Shown: in pieces, positions 44,041-53,240 of the stretch | Layout of the letters: every line of letters begins with the position of its first letter | Position numbering within the stretch: the stretch's first letter is position 1 | From: CAIXSE01 sp040769125 | GTDB lineage: Bacteria; Actinomycetota; Thermoleophilia; UBA2241 | Assembly (NCBI GenBank): GCA_040769125.1 | Contig: JAXGLO010000001.1 | Span: 248,001 to 312,000, forward strand | DNA: 64,000 nt | Reading direction: 5' to 3' | Program-made: the position numbers and the translations under genes | Notes under the pieces: generated by a model | Told to the model about the DNA's origin: nothing | Database searches by the model: none | What the model saw: only the letters and a program-made list of their open reading frames with translations

Positions 44041-44455
44041 GGTCACTCTCAGGCGCTTAGGCTGGCGGCAGGCGCCGCCACGTTATAGAGCAGGCTCAAC
44101 CACGACGCCCGGCAGCAGGAGTGCCTCCTGCCGCTTGCTTCGCTCCCGGCGTAGCGCCGGGGCACAACGAAAACACTGTACACCTACATGAGAAGTGTTC
44201 GCAAGTAGGACAACGCATCTTGTGCGTACTAAGGCCGCTTGCTCTATCTTTATTAATAACTGTTATCACCTGCGAGCCGAGAGAGCAGGGCCTTTCGGAG
44301 CGCGCCGTCGAAGCGAACGCTTCAGAGCTGTTCGCACACCGTGTCTGCGCTGTGGAGGCTGATTCACGGACCGCCGGCTCTCGTCTACGCAGGGTCAGCG
44401 CACCATCGAAGCGAGCGCCGACGGACGCGCAACCCCCACTCCCGCCCGCGCAGGG

Positions 44456-45565
44456 TCAGCGCACGCGCAGCACCGCCGAGCCGCGCACGCGGCCCTCCTT
44501 GATGTCGAGCAGCGCTTCGTTGGCCTGCTCGAGCTCGTACTCACACACGCGGCTGCGTACCGGCACGAGCGCCGCGTCGCGCAGCAGCTCGCGGGCGTCC
44601 TGACGCGTGGAGTTGGCCACGCTGCGGAGCACCCGCTCGTGGTAGATCCACGGGTACTGGATGGGCGGGATGGGCGTGCTGTAGATCCCGCCCAGAGCGA
44701 CGATGCCCCCCTTGTCGAGGCGGCGCAGAGCGTCGACGGCGAGTTCTCCCGCGGGCGCGAAGACCACTGCGGCATCGAGGAGCACGCCGGGGTCGTCGCT
44801 CGTCCCGCCGGCCCAGGCGGTGCCGAGCTCGAGCGCGAGGTCGCGACGCTCCGCCCCGCGCGTGAAGGCGTACACCTCCCAGCCGCGCCAGACGGCGATT
44901 TGCGTGCAGATGTGCGCGGCCGATCCGAAGCCGTAGATGCCGAGGCGACGGGGCGAAGCTCCCCGAGGAGCCGCAGTAGCAGACGGCGCGCCGGGCAGCC
45001 CGGAGGCGTCGCCGACGACCCCGAGAAGGCGCAGGCAGCGGTACCCGATGATGCCGGCGCAGAGCAGGGGCGCGGCGGCGAGGTCGTCCATGCCGTCCGG
45101 CAGCCGGTAGACCCAGCCGGCGGGCGCCACCATGAACTCGGCGAAGCCGCCGTCGACGTCCCATCCGGTGAAGGCCGAGCGCTCGCAGAGGTTCTCGCGG
45201 CCGCTGCGGCAGAAGCGGCAGTCGCCGCACGTGCGGTACAGCCAGGGCACGCCGACGCGCTCTCCGAGGGAGAGCGGCGCGGCCCCGGGCTCGCCGCCAG
45301 GCGAGATCGCCGCCGCGCCCTCACCGAACCCCGCGACCTCCGCGACGATCTGGTGGCCGGGAACGACCGGCGAGCGGTGCGGCGGCAGCTCGCCCTCCAG
45401 GATGTGCAGGTCGGTGCGGCAGACGCCGCAGGCCAGCACCCGCAGCAGCACCTCGCCACGGCAGGGGCTCGGCACCGGCAGCTCGACCGGGCGCAGAGGC
45501 CGTGCGGCCGCGGGCCCCGGCTCGCTCAACAGCATCGCCCGCATCCTCGCCGGAGTCTCACGCAT
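44456..45565 (-). CDS. Zinc-dependent alcohol dehydrogenase
   Basis: 369-residue medium-chain dehydrogenase. The catalytic zinc ligands are visible in CGVCRTDLH and PGHQIVAEV and in the LLCAGIIGYR loop; the structural zinc Cys cluster is CGDCRFCRSGRENLC. The cofactor fold opens with LGIYGFGSAAHICTQ. It resembles the AdhA-like alcohol-preferring-silent group with the PLLCAGIIGYRCL segment. ATG 45565 is supported by GGGGAGGGG upstream; the frame continues to 45733 without a ribosome site. An inserted Ala/Gly/Pro-rich piece around residues 235-250 (GLPGAPSATAAPRGAS) is unusual. Role probably NAD(P)-linked alcohol/aldehyde interconversion in fermentation; substrate not determinable. Neighbours share no obvious function. 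Confidence 0.9.
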   Translation of the reverse strand: MRETPARMRAMLLSEPGPAAARPLRPVELPVPSPCRGEVLLRVLACGVCRTDLHILEGELPPHRSPVVPGHQIVAEVAGFGEGAAAISPGGEPGAAPLSLGERVGVPWLYRTCGDCRFCRSGRENLCERSAFTGWDVDGGFAEFMVAPAGWVYRLPDGMDDLAAAPLLCAGIIGYRCLRLLGVVGDASGLPGAPSATAAPRGASPRRLGIYGFGSAAHICTQIAVWRGWEVYAFTRGAERRDLALELGTAWAGGTSDDPGVLLDAAVVFAPAGELAVDALRRLDKGGIVALGGIYSTPIPPIQYPWIYHERVLRSVANSTRQDARELLRDAALVPVRSRVCEYELEQANEALLDIKEGRVRGSAVLRVR

Positions 45566-45849
45566 CACGATCACCCCTCCCCCGGGACTCTGGCACCGCC
45601 AGGCTCCCGGTAGCCCGCACAAACAGTACCTGAGTGTACCCCTCAGCGACGGGCGCGTGCGCAGGCCGATTGGGACGAATCGGACGGCGGCGCGAGGAGA
45701 AGGCGCTGGCGTGCTTGATCGGCAGGGGCGCATGACCGAACGACGGCGCGCGAGGAAAAGATGCCGCGTCTGGCGGCGGCAGGTATGGAGACGATGAACG
45801 AGGGAGGCCGCAACCGCCGGCGCTCGGCACCGAGCGGAGCCGACCGGGG

Positions 45850-46929
45850 TCAGGCTCCGATGCTGTCCTTGCGCCCCTCGACGAGCTCGGCGGGCGCCTC
45901 CGCTGCCGGCCGCGCACCGCCAAACTGCTCCGCGAAGACCTCCGGCAGAGTCAGTCTAGATCCCGCAGCTCCCGCCCGGCGTTCTTCGGCCGGCGGCTCG
46001 GCGGGAGCCTCAGTATGATCCGCTGCAGGGCAGCTGGCAGGCGTGGGGGGAGAGCACGGCTCCGGCGCCGCCCGCAGCGTCGCACGTGCGACGGCGTTCT
46101 TTCCCTGTGTCTTGGCGCTGTACATGAGGCTGTCGCCGATCTGGAGCAGCCTCGCCACCGAGGAGGGCGGCACCGCGAAGGTAACCAGCCCCATGCTGGT
46201 CGTGAGGAGCCGGCCGTCCGCAACGGGGATCGCTGCGAGCGCCTGCCTAAGGCGATCCGCCAGCATTCCGGCAGCGTCCGCATCCGTCTCGGGCATAAGG
46301 ACGACGAACTCGTCGCCGCCGACCCGCGCTACCACATCGACCTCGCGCACCACGCCCCTCAGGGTCGCCCCGACCTCGTAGAGGACGCGATCTCCCTCAG
46401 CGTGTCCGTGCTCGTCGTTGACGGCCTTGAAGTCGTCGATGTCGAAGTACAACAGGGAGAGCTCACGGGCATACCGGCGGTTTCGCTCGAGCTCTGCCTG
46501 GGCGAGCGCATTGAAAGCACAGACGTTGGCAACCCCCGTCAGGTGATCGGTGTGCGCCTTGCTGTCGCACTCCTCCAGCACGCAACGCACGTGTCTGAGA
46601 GCGGCGGCGGTACCGAAGTACAGAGCGAGACGAACGGCCCCCGCCAGGAACACCGCCAACCCGCCGCCCCAGAGCCCAAACGCAGACGGGATCGCTATCG
46701 CAACCGCCGCGGCTACCAGGGTGAACCCGTAGACAGAGCGCCGGGACCGGGCGAACCAGGCAACGATCGCAACCGGGATCAGGAACAGATCGAGACCGAG
46801 AACCTCACCGCCCTCCATGATCTGCAGGCCGGCGATCGCGGCAACGACCACTAAGCCGCCTGCCAGGAAGAGCGGATCCGGCACGCAGCGCAAGCAAGCG
46901 ATGAGCTTGACGATCGTATGACGGGGCAT
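45850..46929 (-). CDS. Membrane-bound GGDEF diguanylate cyclase
   Basis: 359 residues. The N-terminal 115 residues have four hydrophobic segments (LFLAGGLVVVAAIAGL, DLFLIPVAIVAWFA, FTLVAAAVAIAIPS, LAVFLAGAVRLALYF) that anchor it to the membrane. The cyclase domain starts AHTDHLTGVANVCAFN, continues LSLLYFDIDDFKAVNDEHGH, and contains the catalytic RVGGDEFVVL with an intact inhibitory RxxD (REVD) five residues before it. So it should make cyclic di-GMP and be product-inhibited. The last 80 residues are Pro/Ala/Glu-rich and disordered-looking. ATG 46929. Its cue is unknown; the surface protein gene nearby is a possible output target only by proximity. Confidence 0.9.
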   Translation of the reverse strand: MPRHTIVKLIACLRCVPDPLFLAGGLVVVAAIAGLQIMEGGEVLGLDLFLIPVAIVAWFARSRRSVYGFTLVAAAVAIAIPSAFGLWGGGLAVFLAGAVRLALYFGTAAALRHVRCVLEECDSKAHTDHLTGVANVCAFNALAQAELERNRRYARELSLLYFDIDDFKAVNDEHGHAEGDRVLYEVGATLRGVVREVDVVARVGGDEFVVLMPETDADAAGMLADRLRQALAAIPVADGRLLTTSMGLVTFAVPPSSVARLLQIGDSLMYSAKTQGKNAVARATLRAAPEPCSPPTPASCPAADHTEAPAEPPAEERRAGAAGSRLTLPEVFAEQFGGARPAAEAPAELVEGRKDSIGA

Positions 46930-47198
46930 GCGTTTATCATCGGCAGTCGCCGCCGGGAATTAACTAGGACAATCGTCTAGGAGCATCAGGAGGGCGGCGA
47001 CGCGCAGCTGCGTCCGCCGGCGATGGCGCCGCATGTCGCCGCCCCAGCGCCAACTTCGCACGTAGCGAGCCCATCCCGCAGCGATGCCGAGGGCTGAGAG
47101 GCGGATGGTTGCCGTGCTACCCACCCGCACCGGCGCGAGAGCCCGGGCACGCGCCGGCAGTAGCCGCGACCCTGCTCCAAGTGTACCCTTGCCACAGC

Positions 47199-48422
47199 AT
47201 GAATCCGAAACGTCCTGACATACCTGACGTCGCGCCCGATGCGACCGCCAGCTCACGGCGCAGCAGAGCGCGCAGGGCTGCGCGCAAACGACGGCAGAGG
47301 CGAAACCGGCGCATCCTGGCCACCATGCTCGTCCTCCTCGCCGTGGTGGCTGCGGCCGCCGTTGCCGCGTCCATGATCCCGCGGCCGCCTGGCGACGCCA
47401 CGGACGCCGGGGCGGGCGGAACATCACCCTCGGCGACAACATCGCCCTCGGCCTCTCCGACCGCGAGACCGGTCGTGACCGTGGTGGGCGGCGGCGACGT
47501 CATCGGCGACCGCAACATCCGCAATGTCCTCGCCAGCGCGCCGGCCTCCCTCCTGGCCGGCATCGCACCCACCTTCGAGCACAGCGACTTCGGCTTCGTG
47601 AATCTCGAAACACCTCTCACCTACGGCGGCCAGCCACAGACCTGGAAGGACGTCGTCTTCAAGGGCGACCCACGGCTCGCCGACGAGCTAGCTGCCGTCA
47701 ACATCACGGTGGCGACGCTGGCCAACAACCACGCCGGAGACCAGGGCGACGAGGGGGTTCTGGACACGCTCAAGCATACGAGGGCAGCCGGCGTCACCGT
47801 CGTGGGCGCCGGCCGTAATCTGGCCGCCGCGCAGAAGGCCGCGATCCTGGAGAAGAACGGCATCCGGGTGGCGTTTCTCGGCTTCAGCGACGTCCTTCCA
47901 AACGGCTACTCCGCGACCTCCTCCAGCCCCGGCATATCACCCGGCCGCTCCGACGTCGCCGCCGTGACTCGTGCCGTACGGCGGGCCGCCGCGCGGGCCG
48001 ACTACACCTGCGTAGCCTGGCACTGGAACCTCGAGTTCACGACTGCGCCGAGCGCCCTCGAGACCGGCGAGGCCAAGGCCGCCATCGACGCCGGCGCCGA
48101 CGTCGTCTTCGGGCACCACCCGCACGTGCTGCAGGGAGTGCAGGCGTACCACGGCGGCCTCATCTTCTACAGCCTCGGCGATCTCGTCTTCGACAACGTC
48201 AGCGGCCCCATGGCGCAGACGGTGCTGGCCCGCACCAGGATGTCGCCGGACGCCATCAGCGCCACCCTGATCCCCGTGCAGATCGGCCCCTCAGGGGTGC
48301 CTGCAGTAGCCAAGGGCGCCAACGGGCTCGAGATCCTGCGCCGCGTGCAGAGCTACTCCGCGCAGCTCGGCACCAAGGTCAGGATCGCCGGCGGCAAGGG
48401 CTACGTCCACGTCGAGCGCTGA
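47199..48422 (+). CDS. CapA-family (PgsA-like) metallophosphoesterase-fold protein
   Basis: 407 residues. A very basic N-terminus (RRSRARRAARKRRQRRNRR) precedes a single membrane helix (MLVLLAVVAAAAVAAS), a Ser/Thr/Pro linker and an extracytoplasmic CapA domain: TVVGGGDVIGDRNIRN, FGFVNLETPLT, ITVATLANNHAGDQGDEGVL, VTVVGAGRNL and VVFGHHPHVLQGVQAYHGGLIFYSLGD. Metal-binding Asp, Asn-His and His-His residues are in place. Relatives take part in poly-gamma-glutamate capsule synthesis, but no pgsB/C is here. ATG 47199 lacks a strong ribosome site. The stop overlaps the lgt start by one base (TGATG), so the two are coupled. Confidence 0.88.
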   Translation: MNPKRPDIPDVAPDATASSRRSRARRAARKRRQRRNRRILATMLVLLAVVAAAAVAASMIPRPPGDATDAGAGGTSPSATTSPSASPTARPVVTVVGGGDVIGDRNIRNVLASAPASLLAGIAPTFEHSDFGFVNLETPLTYGGQPQTWKDVVFKGDPRLADELAAVNITVATLANNHAGDQGDEGVLDTLKHTRAAGVTVVGAGRNLAAAQKAAILEKNGIRVAFLGFSDVLPNGYSATSSSPGISPGRSDVAAVTRAVRRAAARADYTCVAWHWNLEFTTAPSALETGEAKAAIDAGADVVFGHHPHVLQGVQAYHGGLIFYSLGDLVFDNVSGPMAQTVLARTRMSPDAISATLIPVQIGPSGVPAVAKGANGLEILRRVQSYSAQLGTKVRIAGGKGYVHVER

Positions 48423-49201
48423 TGTACCCCGTCCTCTTCCAGATCGGCGACTTCTCCTTCTACAGCTTCGGGCTTTTCGCCGCGCTGGCCCTGATCGTGC
48501 CCGGCCTGACCGTGGTGCGCGCAGCTCTCATACGACGGGGGGTGAGCGGCGACTTCGCCCTCGAGCTGATCATCGCCGCGGGCATCGGGGGATTCCTGGG
48601 CGCCCGCGTGTACTGGCTCCTCGAGAACTGGGCGACAGTCCGCTCCGACCTTCTGGGCGCCGCCTTCGGCGGCATCGGGTTCACGTGGTACGGCGGCCTC
48701 ATCGGCGGCTTCCTCGGTGTGGTCGGCTGGACCCTCCTGCGCCGTGTCCCGCTCGATATCGTCGCCAACGCCATGGCGGCCGGGACGGCAATGGGCTACG
48801 CGATCGGCCGCGTCGGCTGCCAGCTCGCCGGCGACGGCGACTACGGCAAAGCCTCCGCCCTGCCCTGGGCGATGGGCTACCCCAACGGCACCGTGCCCAC
48901 GCCGCCCGGCGTTCGCGTGCACCCCACGCCCATCTACGAGATCCTGGCCATGAGCGTCGTCGTCTGGATCCTCTGGCGCCTGGGCACACGCTACGACAAA
49001 TCGGGCTGGTGGACCTTCGGCTGGTTCCTCATCCTCTCCGGCGTCGAGCGCTTCCTCGTCGAGTTCGTGCGCCGCAATCCGGTCTTGCTCGCGCACCTCA
49101 CGCAGCCGCAGTGGGTCGCGATCGCCGGCGTCGCCGTGGGCGTCGCTCTGGTGCTCGTGTTCGGAAAGCGACAGGCGGTGCGCGTCGGTCGCGCCGTTTG
49201 A
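48422..49201 (+). CDS. lgt: Prolipoprotein diacylglyceryl transferase (Lgt family)
   Basis: 259-residue polytopic membrane enzyme that moves diacylglycerol to the lipobox Cys of prolipoproteins. Typical pieces are YPVLFQIGDFSFYSFGLFAA, GIGGFLGARVYWLLE, GFTWYGGLIGGFLGVVGW, GRVGCQLAGDGDYGKAS and VHPTPIYEILA, with about seven hydrophobic helices. The family's usual GRIGNF.N segment is GRVGCQLAGDG here, a variant shared by a sub-branch, so the assignment to the main Lgt activity is probable rather than certain. It would serve the lipoprotein encoded at 8,903-9,961. Coupled to the CapA-like gene and followed by a hairpin at 49,208-49,234 (8-bp arms CGCGGCGG/CCGCCGCG). Confidence 0.88.
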   Translation: MYPVLFQIGDFSFYSFGLFAALALIVPGLTVVRAALIRRGVSGDFALELIIAAGIGGFLGARVYWLLENWATVRSDLLGAAFGGIGFTWYGGLIGGFLGVVGWTLLRRVPLDIVANAMAAGTAMGYAIGRVGCQLAGDGDYGKASALPWAMGYPNGTVPTPPGVRVHPTPIYEILAMSVVVWILWRLGTRYDKSGWWTFGWFLILSGVERFLVEFVRRNPVLLAHLTQPQWVAIAGVAVGVALVLVFGKRQAVRVGRAV

Positions 49202-49207
49202 GGCGAA

Positions 49208-49234
49208 CGCGGCGGCGGCCGCCTGACCGCCGCG
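49208..49234. terminator. Hairpin between convergent lgt and usp genes
   Basis: Arms CGCGGCGG (49208-49215) and CCGCCGCG (49227-49234) enclose an 11-base loop. It sits in the 38-base gap between two converging stop codons and could act in both directions; no T run. Confidence 0.5.
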
Positions 49235-49239
49235 AGAGC

Positions 49240-50013
49240 TCAGACGGCGGCGGAGACCAGCAGGAGGGGGCACGGCGCCGTGGCGATCAGCGCCCTCACT
49301 ACCGCGCCGCGGCCACCGGCAAAACTCCCCCACCACGAGAGCACGATGAGCTCGGCGTCCATCGCCTTTGACTCAGCGGCGATGACCCGCCTGGGGTCGC
49401 CGACCCGTACACAGATGCGGTGGCGACCTCCCTCGGGGCACCGGGAGAAGCGCATGCGGAACTCCTTCTTCCAGGCCAGCCACTCGTAGTGCTCCTGATC
49501 GATGATCCGTGGGGCCGGCAGGCTGCCACGCTCACCGGGCAGATAGCTCGTGGCCACGTGGAGCATCACGATTTCGCGGCCGCGCTTGCAGAACGCATCG
49601 TCGGCACGCTTCATGGCCACCGAGGCGGAGGGGCTGCCCTCCAGCGGCACCAGGAGACGACGCAGGCCGAAGACGGGGCGCATACCCTCGCGCACGAGGA
49701 GAACCGGCGCCGCCATCGACTCGAGGAGCGCCCGGGTCACGCGGCCCAGGCCGCGTCCGCCCGGGCGCCCGAGCCCGACGGCCACAGCATCGACCCCAGC
49801 GCGCCGAGCGAGATCGGTGAGCGTGGCCGCCGCATCGCCCTCCACCTCCTCCAGCTCCAGATCGGCGATCTCGGCGCTGCTGAACTTGGGCCCGCCGGGA
49901 CAGCGCACGTGCACAGCGCGCACGCTCCACCCTGCCGCGGCCGCGATCCCCCGAGCCGACGCGAGGAGATCCCGGTCGGCCTCAGTGTCGCCCAGAGCCA
50001 CAAGCAGTGTCAT
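49240..50013 (-). CDS. Universal stress protein, two tandem USP domains
   Basis: 257 residues. The first domain (MTLLVALGDTEADRDLLASA to VLLVREG) and the second (LRRLLVPLEGSPSASVAMKR to CPLLLVSAAV) each follow the UspA alpha/beta fold. The nucleotide-binding GxxG..G(S/T) loop is modified in the first (GLGRPGGRGLGRVTRALLES) and in the second (SWWGSFAGGRGAVVRALI), so ATP binding is plausible for both. ATG 50013 overlaps the upstream GH65 stop by four bases (ATGA). Likely a stress-linked regulator coexpressed with the phosphorylase and flavodiiron protein. Confidence 0.88.
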   Translation of the reverse strand: MTLLVALGDTEADRDLLASARGIAAAAGWSVRAVHVRCPGGPKFSSAEIADLELEEVEGDAAATLTDLARRAGVDAVAVGLGRPGGRGLGRVTRALLESMAAPVLLVREGMRPVFGLRRLLVPLEGSPSASVAMKRADDAFCKRGREIVMLHVATSYLPGERGSLPAPRIIDQEHYEWLAWKKEFRMRFSRCPEGGRHRICVRVGDPRRVIAAESKAMDAELIVLSWWGSFAGGRGAVVRALIATAPCPLLLVSAAV

Positions 50014-53000
50014 GCAGGCACCTCCTGCCAGGCTTGTCCGTCGTCCCGCCGCAGCCGGTGCTGCCCAACGCCGAGTTGCCGCTCCCCGCCGTCGAGCACG
50101 ACGGTCAATGACTTCCGCTCTATGGTTATACCCACTTCGACTCCACCATCCAGGCGCCGAAGCTCGAACTCCGCCCGCGACCCGCGGAAGTTGAGCGAAA
50201 GACTCACGCGCGACCAGGACGGTGGCAGGTGCGGATCGATGAGGAGCGCCTCGTGACGCCGCTGGAGACCGGCGAAGCCCATCACGGCGGCCTGCCAGAG
50301 GCCGCCCATAGTTGCCAGATGGAGGCCGTGAGCGGCGTTGCCCATATTGTCGGCGAGGTCGATGGCGGCTGCCATGGCGAAGTCCTCCACGGCGTCGTCG
50401 ACCCTGCCCAGGCGGGCCGCCACCGCAGCATGTATGCCCGGGCTGAGCGAGCTGCCGTGACACGTGATGGGTTCATAGTAGTCGTAGTTGGCGCTCGCCA
50501 CGTCGTCGCCGTACTCGTCCGAGAGGATGTGGCACAGCATGACGACGTCGGCCTGCTTGATGACCTTGGCGCGCAGCGTCACGTCCCGCCCGAGAATGAC
50601 GTCTGCGGCCATCGGTCGCGGGCGCAGCTTCTCGAGCGGGACGTCGTCCATCTCATAGAAACCGGCGAACTGCTCGAAGAGCAGGGTCTCGGGGTCGAAG
50701 CCGTCGACCAGGTCGTCGGCCACCTCGAGCCAGCTCTCGACTTCAGCGTCGTCCAGCCGAAGGCGGTGGCGCAGCTCCTCTGCGGTGCCCGCATCGACCC
50801 GATCCAGCCACGCCAGCGCCTCGGCCGCCTTGCCGATGTTCCAGCGCGCAAGAACGTTCGTGTAGGCGTTGTCGTCGACCTCCTCGTGGTACTCGTCCGG
50901 GCCGACCACGATGCGGATGTGCTGGGCGCCGTCCTCGCCGCGCGAGGCGCGAGACGCCCAGAAGCGCGCCGTCTCCAGCATGATCTCTACGCCCATGGCC
51001 GCCATGAAGACGTCGTCGGCGGTGCACTTCCAGTACTCCCACACCCCCCAGGCCACGTCGGCGGAGATATGGTGTTCCATCAGGCCCGAGAGGATGGCGA
51101 TCTTCTCGCCGCTCTGATCGTAGACGTACTCCGGCGTCGTCTCGTCGCCGCGATCCGCGGACTCCCACGGATAGAGCGCGCCCTTGTAGCCCATCTCGCG
51201 CGCTTTTGCCCGTGCGCCGTCGAGATTACGGTACCGGTACGCGAGCAACGTGCGCGCCGTCTGCGGATGCGTCCAGATAAAGAAGGGCAGCACGAAGATC
51301 TCCGTGTCCCAGAAGACGTGGAGGAAGTACGAGAGGCCGCTGAGCCCGCGGGCCCCGACGGAGACGGTATCCTTGGTCGGATGCCCCGTGCCGATCATGT
51401 GGTAGATACTGAAGCGCAGCGCCTCCTGGGCGACATCATCGCCCTCGACCATGAGATCGGCGTCGCGCCAGCGCTCTTCCCAGGCGGCGCGATGGCGCCG
51501 CAGGAGATCGTCGAAGCCGAGCTGCTCGGCCCGCGCCAGCGCGCGCCGCGCTCCTTCGGCCGACGGCGCGCGCGTGCGCGCCGAGACGACGGCCGCCAGG
51601 CGGTCGACTGTGGCAGGATCCCCGCGCTCCAGACGGCCGCCGATCACCTCGCGTCGGTCCTGGTCCAGGTGCCGGGCGACCGGCGAGCCGGCGGCTGGGC
51701 GAGTGCTCGCCGCCAGCACGTGGCCGCCGCCGCGACGGCCACGGGTACGGGCGATGAGGCCCGGTTCGTCCAGCCACTCGATCTCGACCTCCTGGGTAGC
51801 CCCGCCCGCGTGGCTTACGCCCATCGCGCCGGACCAGACGACGCGTGCCGGCGCGTCCTCCGGCGTCGCCTCCGCGCGCAGCGCCATCACATGCCGATCG
51901 GCCAGAGACGCGAAGCGGGCGGTTCGCACACGGATCGTGCGGCCGCCGCTGAGCCTTTGACGCCAGAATCGGTAGACGATGCCGTGACGCATGTCGAGCA
52001 CCCGCTCGTGCCGGAGGATCTCACCGTTGGAGAGGTTCACGACAGAGTCCCCAGCCCTGAGGCGCAGGCCGGTCCAGTCCGGGGCGAGCACCGGCTGGCG
52101 AAACGACGGGTCCCCGATGCTGTCGCCGAAGACGCCGGCCACGAACGTCGCCGGCGTCGATGCCGCCGAGCCCTCCTCCACCGCGCCCCGCGTGCCGGTC
52201 TCCCCGTTGGCGACGGTCAGCCAGCTCTCGGCCTCGCGCTCACGGAAGGGATCGAAGCCCTTGACCTCGAACCGCCAACCCGGCTCGGCGGTCGGCTCTG
52301 GAAACGCCGCCAGCGCGACCGCCCGGCGTCTCGCAAGCTGGTCCTCGAGGATAAGGAGGAGCCGCTGCGGACCTCCGCCGGCGTGGATCACCTGATCCGG
52401 CACGCCGTCGGGCTCCAGCCCGACCGAGACAAAGGTTGCGTCCTGCAGCTCCGGGGTGAGCGTAGCCCAATCACCCCCGTCGCCGGCGGCAGCCGGCCCG
52501 AACTCGTCCCCGATCACCAGCACATCGCTCGCGGCCCGGCCCCTGGTCGCGACCAGGGAGTGTCGCAGCTGCCGCATGCTGTCGCTCTTGTCGGTGAGAC
52601 CGATCTCGATGTACCTGCCGTCGATAGTGACAACGGGGTTCGCGAGACCGACGCGGCGCGCGAGGAAGCGCGCCAGCGCGAGGACGTCCCCGGGGTCGCC
52701 AAGGCTAGCGTCCGTAAGACGCCGGCGCACGCTTCTCCGCAGGTGCGCGAAGTCGGCCCGACGCAGGCCCGGCCACTCGGGGGCAAGATCCACCTTGCGG
52801 CGATTCAGGCGATCGTTGACGACGTCCGTGTCGACCCCCGCGGCAGCAAGCCGCGCGCGCACCGCCCCCGCCGCCCCGTCGAGCCGCGTGTTCTCCTCGG
52901 CGGTGGCCACGCGACGCTCCAGAAGGCGCGGGCCCCCGGGCCCCACCACATACACCTCGGAGCCCCGCGAGAGAAAGAGGAAGAGGCGACCTTCGGCTGC

Positions 53001-53210
53001 GGGGCGCGCCCGGAGCTGGCCATCGACGTTGTCTACACCGGTGCCGCTGAAGACCGCCACGTCGACGCCGAGCGCGCAGAGTCGCTCAACGAGGCTGCGC
53101 AGCGCCGAGGCATCCGCACGGCGATCGGGCACGGCGGTACCGTCCCAATTGAAGCAGAGGACCGCGAACTCACGGTCGAGCTCTCTCTCCCTGTCGTCCT
53201 TGGCCGGCAC
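50010..53210 (-). CDS. GH65 disaccharide phosphorylase with N-terminal HAD-like domain
   Basis: 1,066 residues. Residues 1-275 are HAD-like: CFNWDGTAVPDR (residue 21 is Asn where HAD phosphatases have the nucleophilic Asp; codon AAT), VAVFSGTGVDNVDGQL (motif II) and DVLVIGDEFG (motif IV). Residues about 300-1060 are glycoside hydrolase family 65: the general acid Glu in VVGPDEYHEE (about 768) and the phosphate-binding HGSSLSPGIHA (about 916), with HVFWDTEIFVLPFF before them. HGSS predicts a phosphorylase (trehalose, kojibiose or maltose type) rather than a hydrolase. GTG 53210 has GGGAGGGG upstream. Cotranscribed with the USP gene and probably with the flavodiiron gene 30 bases upstream. The HAD part is likely inactive or structural. 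Confidence 0.9.
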   Translation of the reverse strand: MPAKDDRERELDREFAVLCFNWDGTAVPDRRADASALRSLVERLCALGVDVAVFSGTGVDNVDGQLRARPAAEGRLFLFLSRGSEVYVVGPGGPRLLERRVATAEENTRLDGAAGAVRARLAAAGVDTDVVNDRLNRRKVDLAPEWPGLRRADFAHLRRSVRRRLTDASLGDPGDVLALARFLARRVGLANPVVTIDGRYIEIGLTDKSDSMRQLRHSLVATRGRAASDVLVIGDEFGPAAAGDGGDWATLTPELQDATFVSVGLEPDGVPDQVIHAGGGPQRLLLILEDQLARRRAVALAAFPEPTAEPGWRFEVKGFDPFREREAESWLTVANGETGTRGAVEEGSAASTPATFVAGVFGDSIGDPSFRQPVLAPDWTGLRLRAGDSVVNLSNGEILRHERVLDMRHGIVYRFWRQRLSGGRTIRVRTARFASLADRHVMALRAEATPEDAPARVVWSGAMGVSHAGGATQEVEIEWLDEPGLIARTRGRRGGGHVLAASTRPAAGSPVARHLDQDRREVIGGRLERGDPATVDRLAAVVSARTRAPSAEGARRALARAEQLGFDDLLRRHRAAWEERWRDADLMVEGDDVAQEALRFSIYHMIGTGHPTKDTVSVGARGLSGLSYFLHVFWDTEIFVLPFFIWTHPQTARTLLAYRYRNLDGARAKAREMGYKGALYPWESADRGDETTPEYVYDQSGEKIAILSGLMEHHISADVAWGVWEYWKCTADDVFMAAMGVEIMLETARFWASRASRGEDGAQHIRIVVGPDEYHEEVDDNAYTNVLARWNIGKAAEALAWLDRVDAGTAEELRHRLRLDDAEVESWLEVADDLVDGFDPETLLFEQFAGFYEMDDVPLEKLRPRPMAADVILGRDVTLRAKVIKQADVVMLCHILSDEYGDDVASANYDYYEPITCHGSSLSPGIHAAVAARLGRVDDAVEDFAMAAAIDLADNMGNAAHGLHLATMGGLWQAAVMGFAGLQRRHEALLIDPHLPPSWSRVSLSLNFRGSRAEFELRRLDGGVEVGITIERKSLTVVLDGGERQLGVGQHRLRRDDGQAWQEVPA

Positions 53211-53240
53211 GCCCCTCCCTTCCGCTGCGGACGGCGCGGC

